Of a stretch of 64,000 bases of DNA, positions 58,321 through 64,000 are shown one piece after another. The position numbers and the translations under genes are program-made. Numbering within the stretch: the stretch's first letter is position 1; each line of letters starts with the position of its first letter. The stretch covers positions 1 through 64,000 of the forward strand of contig NZ_CALXGI010000003.1 in assembly GCF_944387805.1 (NCBI RefSeq), written 5' to 3'. This stretch comes from an uncultured Pseudoflavonifractor sp. Its GTDB lineage: Bacteria > Bacillota > Clostridia > Oscillospirales > Oscillospiraceae. The notes beneath the pieces are model-generated. The model was not told the origin of the DNA. It saw nothing but the letters and a program-made list of their open reading frames with translations, and did not search any database.

Positions 58321-58965
58321 ATGAAGGTGGAGCTGCAGCGGGTAGCCCCCGCGGAGATTGAAAAGCGGAGCATGGAGATTATCACCTCTGAGCTGGGGGA
58401 GCGCTCCTTCCCGCCGGAGGTGCTGCCGGTGGTAAAGCGGGTTATCCACACCAGCGCTGACTTTGACTACGCCGACAACCTGGTCTTTTCCCCCGGCGCG
58501 GTGGCCAGGGGGATTGAGGCTGTCAAGAACGGCTGCACCATCGTCACCGACACCCAGATGGCCTGGTCCGGCGTGAACAAGCGGGTGCTGGAGAAGTTCG
58601 GCGGCAAGGCGGTGTGCTTCATGTCCGACCCGGAGGTGGCCGCCGAGGCCAAGGCCCGGGGGGAGACCCGTGCCACCGTGTCCATGGAGCGGGCGGCGGA
58701 GCTGGAAGGCCCCCTCGTGTTCGCCATCGGCAACGCCCCCACCGCGCTGGTACGGCTGTGCCAGCTCATTGACGAGGGCAGGGTGAACCCCGCCCTGGTC
58801 ATCGGCGTGCCCGTGGGCTTTGTGAACGTGGTGGAGTCCAAGGAGCTGATGCTCACCATGGATACGCCCCACATCGTGGCCCGGGGCCGGAAGGGCGGCA
58901 GCAACGTGGCCGCCGCCATCTGCAACGCCATTCTCTATCAGGCCTCCGGCAACGCCCGGGAGTGA
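58321..58965 (+). CDS. cbiC: cobalt-precorrin-8 methylmutase CbiC
   Basis: A 214-residue methylmutase that moves the C11 methyl to C12, giving cobyrinate. The motifs RVIHTSADFDYADNL with the catalytic His and VIGVPVGFVNVVESKELM are diagnostic. ATG 58321 follows GGGAGGA at seven bases; 58315 is the in-frame alternative. Confidence 0.95.
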   Translation: MKVELQRVAPAEIEKRSMEIITSELGERSFPPEVLPVVKRVIHTSADFDYADNLVFSPGAVARGIEAVKNGCTIVTDTQMAWSGVNKRVLEKFGGKAVCFMSDPEVAAEAKARGETRATVSMERAAELEGPLVFAIGNAPTALVRLCQLIDEGRVNPALVIGVPVGFVNVVESKELMLTMDTPHIVARGRKGGSNVAAAICNAILYQASGNARE

Positions 58966-58976
58966 GGAGGGTATCC

Positions 58977-59768
58977 ATGGACAAGAAAGCCATTCTGGCC
59001 GTCTCCTTCGGCACCAGCTATCAGGACACTCTGGAGCGGACCATCGGGGCCATTGAAAAGGAGCTGGCCGCCGTGTTTCCCGACCGGATTCTCCTCCGGG
59101 CCTTTACCAGCGGCATGATCTGCCGTAAACTGAAGCAGCGGGACGGCATCGTCATCCCCAGCCCTGCCCAGGCCCTGGAGCAGATGCTGGGGGAGGGGGT
59201 GACCGACGTGGTCATCCAGCCCACCCACGTTATCAACGGCGCGGAGTACGACAAGCTTATGGCCCAGGCGGAACCCTTTCGGGACAAATTTGCCAGGCTG
59301 ACCGTGGGCGCGCCCCTGCTCACCTCCATAGAGGACTATGAGGCGGCGGCAGACGCCATTCTGGAGCAGCTGCCGGAGCGGAGGGCGGACGCCGCCCAGG
59401 TGTTCATGGGCCACGGCACGGAGCACTATGTAAACCCGTCCTATACCCAGCTGGAATATCTCTTCCATGACATGGGCCGGAAGGACATCATCATCGGCAC
59501 GGTGGAGGGGTATCCCGGGCTGGAGCAGGTGCTGCGGCGGCTCTCCGAGCGGTCTGAGGTGCGCAGGGTCCGGCTGCACCCGCTGATGGTGGTTGCGGGG
59601 GACCACGCCCGCAATGACCTGGCCGGTGAAGAGCCCGGCTCCTGGAAGAGTGCCCTGGAGCGCGCGGGCTACCAGGTGGAGTGCGACCTGCGGGGCCTGG
59701 GGGAGTTCCCCGGTATCCAGCGGTTGTTTGCCCGGCACGCCAGGCAGGCATCAGACAATCGGGTATAA
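58977..59768 (+). CDS. cbiK: anaerobic sirohydrochlorin cobaltochelatase CbiK
   Basis: A 263-residue chelatase inserting Co2+ into sirohydrochlorin. It starts KKAILAVSFGTSYQDT, has IQPTHVINGAEYDKL, the metal His in FMGHGTEHY and the second in VAGDHARNDLAGE. The family is the Salmonella CbiK type. No signal peptide is present. It is followed by a second riboswitch. Confidence 0.95.
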   Translation: MDKKAILAVSFGTSYQDTLERTIGAIEKELAAVFPDRILLRAFTSGMICRKLKQRDGIVIPSPAQALEQMLGEGVTDVVIQPTHVINGAEYDKLMAQAEPFRDKFARLTVGAPLLTSIEDYEAAADAILEQLPERRADAAQVFMGHGTEHYVNPSYTQLEYLFHDMGRKDIIIGTVEGYPGLEQVLRRLSERSEVRRVRLHPLMVVAGDHARNDLAGEEPGSWKSALERAGYQVECDLRGLGEFPGIQRLFARHARQASDNRV

Positions 59769-59792
59769 ACCCGTACATATAGATGAAAGCGC

Positions 59793-59933
59793 GGGCCGGA
59801 AGAGGGAAGTCGGGTGAGAATCCCGCGCAGTCCCGCTGCCGTAAGAGAGGAGCCGCCGGACAACGGCCACTGGGTACGCCTGGGAAGGCGTCCGGAGGCG
59901 GAGAGACTCAAGCCGGAAAACCTGGCCGGTCCC
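59793..59933 (+). promoter_or_regulatory. second cobalamin riboswitch, before cbiMNQO
   Basis: The core GGGAAGTCGGGTGAGAATCC, GCGCAGTCCC, GCTGCCGTAA and B12-box-like AAGCCGGAAAACCTGGCC are present. P1 pairs GGGCCGG (59793) with CCGGTCCC (to 59933), with one bulge. ACCTGG/CCAGGT (59920-59938) could form an alternative hairpin over the B12 box. No T-run terminator follows, so control may be translational. Confidence 0.92.
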
Positions 59934-59964
59934 CAGGTCATCAACCTACGAACGATAGGAAAGG

Positions 59965-60699
59965 ATGAAAAAACATATGAAATCGTGTATAATAGACCGC
60001 TGTATCAGGACGTGTGCCGTCCTGGCTGTGCTGATGGCCGCACTCGCCGTTGGGGCCTCCGCCATGCATATCGCCGAGGGCTACCTGCCGGTGGGCTGGG
60101 CCATCGCCTGGGGCGTGGTGTGCGTGCCCTTTGTAGCCGCCGGACTTATCTCCATCCGAAAAAAGATTGAACAGGCCCCCAGGGCCAAAATCCTGCTGGC
60201 CATGTGCGGGGCTTTTGCCTTTGTGCTCTCGGCTCTGAAGCTGCCCTCCTTCAACGGCTCCTGCTCCCACCCCACCGGCGTGGGCCTGGGCGCGATTCTC
60301 TTCGGGCCTGTGGCCATGAGCGTGCTGGGTCTCATCGTGCTGCTGTTTCAGGCCCTGCTGCTGGCCCACGGCGGACTGACCACCCTGGGCGCCAATACCT
60401 TCTCCATGGCGGTGGCCGGTCCCATTGTGTCCTGGGCGGTGTATAAGCTGCTGCGCAAGGCGGGCGCTCCCGCCGCCGTGGCGGTCTTTGCCGCCGCCGC
60501 TCTGGGCGACCTGCTGACTTATGTGGTCACCTCCGTCCAGCTGGCCCTGGCCACCGGGGACGGCATGCTCAAATTCCTCACCATTTTCGCCGTCACCCAG
60601 ATTCCCCTGGCCATTGCCGAGGGCCTGCTGACCGTGGTGGTGTTCAACGTACTGGAAAAGTACAGCAAGAGCGAGCTTCAGGCGCTCCGCGTGGTATGA
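59965..60699 (+). CDS. cbiM: cobalt ECF transporter substrate-binding subunit CbiM
   Basis: A 244-residue membrane protein. After a signal-like N-terminus (about 15-33) comes MHIAEGYLP, the cobalt-binding N-terminal motif that is used once the signal is removed. [17 protein letters not shown] and [18 protein letters not shown] are diagnostic. RBS AGGAAAGG. It carries Co2+ for the anaerobic pathway and is controlled by the riboswitch just upstream. Confidence 0.95.
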   Translation: MKKHMKSCIIDRCIRTCAVLAVLMAALAVGASAMHIAEGYLPVGWAIAWGVVCVPFVAAGLISIRKKIEQAPRAKILLAMCGAFAFVLSALKLPSFNGSCSHPTGVGLGAILFGPVAMSVLGLIVLLFQALLLAHGGLTTLGANTFSMAVAGPIVSWAVYKLLRKAGAPAAVAVFAAAALGDLLTYVVTSVQLALATGDGMLKFLTIFAVTQIPLAIAEGLLTVVVFNVLEKYSKSELQALRVV

Positions 60700-60712
60700 A
60701 GGAGGGGACGAG

Positions 60713-61015
60713 ATGAAGGTTTGGCAGAAAAATCTGATTTTGATTGCGCTGGCCGTGCTGCTGGCAGCCCTTCCCCTGTGGCTCCTGCCCAACGCCGAGT
60801 TCGGCGGCGCCGACGGCCAGGCCCAGGAGGCTGTCCAGGAGCTCAACCCCGACTACGAGCCCTGGTTTGAGCCCATCCTGGAGCCTGCCAGCGGGGAGAT
60901 TGAGTCGCTGCTCTTTGCCCTTCAGGCCGCCATCGGCGCCGGCGTGGTGGGCTTTGTGCTGGGCCGGATTACCAAGCGGCCCGGCGACGGGAAAAAGAAC
61001 GAGGAGGCAAACTGA
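60713..61015 (+). CDS. cbiN: cobalt transport protein CbiN
   Basis: A 100-residue two-helix membrane protein (about 5-23 and 66-85). The motif DYEPWFEPILEPASGEIESLL is diagnostic for CbiN. It lies between cbiM and cbiQ and supports loading of CbiM. Confidence 0.94.
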   Translation: MKVWQKNLILIALAVLLAALPLWLLPNAEFGGADGQAQEAVQELNPDYEPWFEPILEPASGEIESLLFALQAAIGAGVVGFVLGRITKRPGDGKKNEEAN

Positions 61016-61017
61016 CC

Positions 61018-61797
61018 ATGGGAACCGACCGTTACGCCTATCAGTCCCGTCTGCGGCGGGTGTCCCCCATGCCCAAGCTGCTGCTGACGGCGGTGAGCCT
61101 GGTGCTCTGCCTGTGCTGTGACAGCATCGCGGTGGGGCTGGCCACACTGGCAGGCATGGGCGCGCTGACATGGCTGCTGGGCGGACTGTCGCCCCGGGTC
61201 TATCTCCGCTTTCTCAAGATCCCCCTGGCCTTCCTGCTCATCGGCAGCATTACCGTGCTGATTCACAGCTACCCGGCTGAGGCCGCCGTTCTGGCGGCTG
61301 TCCCAGTGGGCGGCCGCCTGTGGGGCTTTGACGCCGCTGCCCTCCGCCAGGCGTCCACCCTGTTCTGCAAGGCTATGGGAGCGGTGGCGTGCATGTACTT
61401 TCTCACGCTGAATACCCCGGTTATCGACGTGACCATGGCTCTGGAGAAGCTCCATGTGCCCCGGCTGCTGGTGGAGCTGATGGAGCTCATCTACCGCTTC
61501 ATCTTTGTGCTGTCCGAGACCGCCGCCAACATCCGCATCGCCCAGGAGTCCCGGCTGGGCTACCAGGGCCTGGGCCGGTCCATCTCCTCTCTGGGGACGC
61601 TGGCCTCCATGGTATTTCTGCGGGCCTGGCGGAAGGCGGACCGGGTGTACACTGCCCTGGAATCCCGGGGCTACACCAACCATCTGACCACTCTGTCCAG
61701 CGGTTACCGGGCGGGGCGCTGGCTTTACCCTGCCACGGCGGGGGTGGCTCTGGGGCAGATTTTGGTGCTGTATTTGGAGAGGAGCGTGGGAGGATGA
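61018..61797 (+). CDS. cbiQ: cobalt ECF transporter transmembrane subunit CbiQ
   Basis: A 259-residue permease with about five membrane segments and the cytosolic coupling helices (AQESRLGYQG, LRAWRKADRVYTALESRGY) with the AxxxRG-type motifs of EcfT proteins. Its last bases overlap the cbiO start. Confidence 0.93.
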   Translation: MGTDRYAYQSRLRRVSPMPKLLLTAVSLVLCLCCDSIAVGLATLAGMGALTWLLGGLSPRVYLRFLKIPLAFLLIGSITVLIHSYPAEAAVLAAVPVGGRLWGFDAAALRQASTLFCKAMGAVACMYFLTLNTPVIDVTMALEKLHVPRLLVELMELIYRFIFVLSETAANIRIAQESRLGYQGLGRSISSLGTLASMVFLRAWRKADRVYTALESRGYTNHLTTLSSGYRAGRWLYPATAGVALGQILVLYLERSVGG

Positions 61798-62648
61798 ACG
61801 CCGCCATTGAAGCCAGGGAGCTGTGCTATACCTATGAGGACGGCACCGTGGCTCTGGACCACATCTCTCTCAAAGCCCAGAAAGGGAAAATCACCGGTAT
61901 TTTAGGCGCCAACGGCGCGGGCAAGTCCACCCTGTTCCTCAACCTGAACGGGGTGCTGAACCCATCCTCCGGTCAGGTACTGCTGGATGGAGCGCCGGTC
62001 CGCCGGGACCGGAAGGGCATTGCAGAGCTGCGCCGCCGGGTGGGCATTGTGTTCCAGGACCCGGACGACCAGCTCTTCTCCGCCGACGTGTACCGGGACA
62101 TCTCCTTCGGCGCGGTGAACCTGGGCCTGCCTGAGGATGAGGTGCGCCGCCGGGTGGAGCAGGCCATGGAGCGCACCGGCGTGTCCGCCCTGCGGGACAA
62201 GCCCACCCACGCCCTGTCCTTCGGGCAGAAGAAGCGGGTGGCGATTGCCGGCGTGCTGGTGATGGAGCCGGAGGTGCTTATTCTGGACGAGCCCACCGCC
62301 GGCCTGGACCCCCACGGGGTCAGCGAGCTGATGCGGCTGCTCTCCCAACTGCGGGACAGCCTGAACATGACCATTCTGCTGGCCACCCACGACATGGATG
62401 TGGTGCCCATCTCCTGCGACTACGCCTATCTGCTGGGGCAGGGCAGGGTCCTGCTGGAGGGCACGCCGGGAGAGCTGTTTTCTCAGCCGGAGGTGCTCCG
62501 GGCCAACCAGCTGCGCCTGCCCCGTATGGCCCATCTGATGGAAATCCTGCGGGAGCAGGACGGGCTGGACACCGACGTGTCCGCCGCCACCATCAGCGAG
62601 GTCCGGCGGGAGCTGCTGCGGCTATTGAAACAGGAGGGACCGACATGA
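61794..62648 (+). CDS. cbiO: cobalt ECF transporter ATPase CbiO
   Basis: A 284-residue ABC ATPase. Walker A GANGAGKSTLFLN, Q-loop VFQDPDDQLFS, signature LSFGQKKRVAIAG, Walker B VLILDEPTAGLD and switch His in LATHDMD are present. One ATPase gene for the transporter. ATG 61794 overlaps cbiQ; its end overlaps cbiL (ATGA). Confidence 0.95.
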   Translation: MNAAIEARELCYTYEDGTVALDHISLKAQKGKITGILGANGAGKSTLFLNLNGVLNPSSGQVLLDGAPVRRDRKGIAELRRRVGIVFQDPDDQLFSADVYRDISFGAVNLGLPEDEVRRRVEQAMERTGVSALRDKPTHALSFGQKKRVAIAGVLVMEPEVLILDEPTAGLDPHGVSELMRLLSQLRDSLNMTILLATHDMDVVPISCDYAYLLGQGRVLLEGTPGELFSQPEVLRANQLRLPRMAHLMEILREQDGLDTDVSAATISEVRRELLRLLKQEGPT

Positions 62649-63337
62649 ACCGAGGAAAACTGTACGGCGTGGGGGTGGGCCCCGGAGACCCGGAGCTGCT
62701 CACCCTGAAGGCCAGGCGCATTCTGCGGGAGGCCGACGTGGTGGCTGTGCCCGACAAGGGCGGCGGGGAGAAGACCGCCCTGAACATTGTCAGGGATGTG
62801 GTGGAGGGTAAGACCCTCCTGTCCTGTCCCACTCCCATGGTGCGGGACAAGGCCCTGCTGGACGGCTGCTATGAGGAGATTGCCGGGCGCATCTGTGCCC
62901 TGCTGGACGAGGGGAAAAACGTGGCCTTCATCACCCTGGGAGACCCCACCCTCTACTCCACCTACATCTACGTCCACAAAAAGGTGCTCGCCCGGGGCTA
63001 TGACGCCCAGCTCATCCCCGGCGTGCCCTCCATCTGCGCCGTGGCGGCCAAGCTGGGCACCTCCCTGTGCGAGGGCGCCGAGCGGCTGCTGGTGGTGCCC
63101 GCCTCCTACGAGGGCGTGGACGACTGCCTGGACTTCCCGGCCAACAAGGCCTTCATGAAGGCGGGAAAGAGCCTGCCCGCCCTGCGGGACAAGCTGCGGG
63201 AACGGGGCTTGGACGGAGAGATGGTGGCCAACTGCGGCATGGCGAGCGAGCGGGTGTACCGCAGCCTGGAGGAACTGGAGGAGGGCGAGGGCTATTTCTC
63301 CGTGGTGCTGGTCAAGGAACACCGGAGCGAGACATAA
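62645..63337 (+). CDS. cbiL: cobalt-precorrin-2 C20-methyltransferase CbiL
   Basis: A 230-residue SAM-dependent methyltransferase. It opens LYGVGVGPGDPELLTLKA, has FITLGDPTLYSTYIY and LIPGVPSICAVAA, the CbiL/CobI pattern. It adds the C20 methyl group after cobalt insertion. Its gene is separated from the other cbi methylase genes by the transporter. Confidence 0.95.
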   Translation: MNRGKLYGVGVGPGDPELLTLKARRILREADVVAVPDKGGGEKTALNIVRDVVEGKTLLSCPTPMVRDKALLDGCYEEIAGRICALLDEGKNVAFITLGDPTLYSTYIYVHKKVLARGYDAQLIPGVPSICAVAAKLGTSLCEGAERLLVVPASYEGVDDCLDFPANKAFMKAGKSLPALRDKLRERGLDGEMVANCGMASERVYRSLEELEEGEGYFSVVLVKEHRSET

Positions 63338-63379
63338 GCGGGGCGATACGTCCTGATAAGCGATAAGGAAGTGCGACAT

Positions 63380-64000
63380 ATGAACCTATCCATGTCCGGC
63401 CTGGACTACGGCCTGGCCCCCATCGCCCTGCGGGAGCAGCTCTCCTTTACCCGCAGCCAGGCGGGGGAGCTGTCGGGGGAGATCCGGCGCACCGTGCCCG
63501 GCGTACAGGGCTGCGTCATCATCTCCACCTGCAACCGGACGGAGATCTACCTCTCCTGCCAGCCCGGGGCAAGCCCGGAGCCCGGCGCGGTGCTGTGCGC
63601 CGCCGCAGGGCAGGACTATGCCCCCTTTGCCCATGTCTTTGTCACCCGGCGGGACGAGGATGCGGTGCGGCATCTGGCCCGGGTGGCCGCGGGGCTCCGG
63701 TCCCAGATCTGGGGTGAGGACCAGATTGTCACCCAGGTCAAGACGGCCATCGCCGCCGCCCGGGAGAACGGGGGCGCCGACCCGGTGCTGGAGACCCTGT
63801 TCCGCACCGCCGTCTCCGCTTCCAAGGCGGTCAAGACCAAAGCACGGCTCACCGCCCTGCCCACCTCCGCCGCCTCCCGGGCTGTGGAGGTGCTGGAGCG
63901 GGAGACCGGCGGATTGGCCGGACGGAAGGCCCTGGTCATCGGCAACGGGGAGATGGGCCGCCTGGCCGCCTCCCTGCTGCGGGAGGCGGGCTGCGCCGTC
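63380..64000 (+). CDS. hemA: glutamyl-tRNA reductase HemA (3' end beyond the window)
   Basis: The first 207 residues are present and run off the window without a stop. The catalytic cysteine is in STCNRTEIYLS near residue 53. The substrate-binding LRSQIWGEDQIVTQVK and the beginning of a Rossmann NAD(P)H domain at ALVIGNGEMGRLA are typical. It makes glutamate-1-semialdehyde, the first tetrapyrrole precursor. The weak AAGGAAG lies before ATG 63380, 42 bases after cbiL. Truncation by the window is a display limit, not a gene defect. Confidence 0.95.
   Translation, partial: MNLSMSGLDYGLAPIALREQLSFTRSQAGELSGEIRRTVPGVQGCVIISTCNRTEIYLSCQPGASPEPGAVLCAAAGQDYAPFAHVFVTRRDEDAVRHLARVAAGLRSQIWGEDQIVTQVKTAIAAARENGGADPVLETLFRTAVSASKAVKTKARLTALPTSAASRAVEVLERETGGLAGRKALVIGNGEMGRLAASLLREAGCAV

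Noticed and set aside
1-64000. tRNA, rRNA, CRISPR array, insertion sequence or prophage
   Set aside because: No cloverleaf, rRNA-like segment, regular spaced repeats, transposase or integrase was recognised by reading; a dedicated search could still find a diverged tRNA.

Overview
The window looks like chromosomal DNA from a G+C-rich, spore-forming Clostridia member. Oscillospiraceae close to Flavonifractor, Intestinimonas or Lawsonibacter would fit. The reasons are the codon and base composition, an alpha/beta-type small acid-soluble spore protein, AGGAGG-type ribosome sites, frequent GTG/TTG starts and an oxygen-independent cobalamin pathway. The taxon is inferred; there is no rRNA gene to confirm it.

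Bases 1-23000 hold mixed housekeeping and envelope genes. They include an HD hydrolase, pyrG with a structured leader and a broken direct repeat of its own 3' end, a NodB-type deacetylase, a YheO-type regulator, a PepV-type dipeptidase and a lipoprotein. A minus-strand surface O-acylation set follows (acyltransferase-3, MBOAT, SGNH), then a flavodoxin-like membrane protein, an SSB-like OB-fold protein and the spore protein. A LytTR/GHKL two-component pair precedes a domain-permuted, membrane-anchored GH3 glycosidase and its membrane partner. The stretch ends with a HAD phosphatase, a YajC-like protein and a PHP phosphatase.

Bases 23000-43700 are the most interesting part: a bacterial microcompartment (BMC) locus tied to sugar import. 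The first block encodes a 2-hydroxyacid dehydrogenase, a DeoC-type aldolase, a zinc alcohol/polyol dehydrogenase, a uroporphyrinogen-decarboxylase/MtaA-like protein and galactitol-type PTS EIIA, EIIB and EIIC. A GntR/UTRA regulator and dedicated PTS enzyme I and HPr follow. The shell block encodes PduL, a protein of unknown function with a targeting-like helix, a CoA-acylating aldehyde dehydrogenase, a PduS-like Fe-S flavoprotein, one PduT-like BMC-T, two BMC-H, three BMC-P and two more DeoC-type aldolases. The last aldolase ends in a four-cysteine 4Fe-4S motif. A PocR/AraC regulator, a glycerol-1-phosphate-dehydrogenase-like enzyme and YajC close the region. The inferred route is PTS uptake, conversion to a deoxyribose-5-phosphate-like substrate, aldolase release of acetaldehyde inside the shell, then acetyl-CoA and acetyl-phosphate. 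It resembles the sugar-phosphate-utilising BMC class but carries unusual additions.

Bases 43700-63340 are a nearly complete anaerobic cobalamin locus behind a cobalamin riboswitch with a terminator (cbiD to cbiK). A second riboswitch lies inside the cluster, in front of the cobalt transporter cbiMNQO and cbiL. The window ends inside hemA. No B12-dependent signature enzyme is visible in the neighbouring BMC locus.
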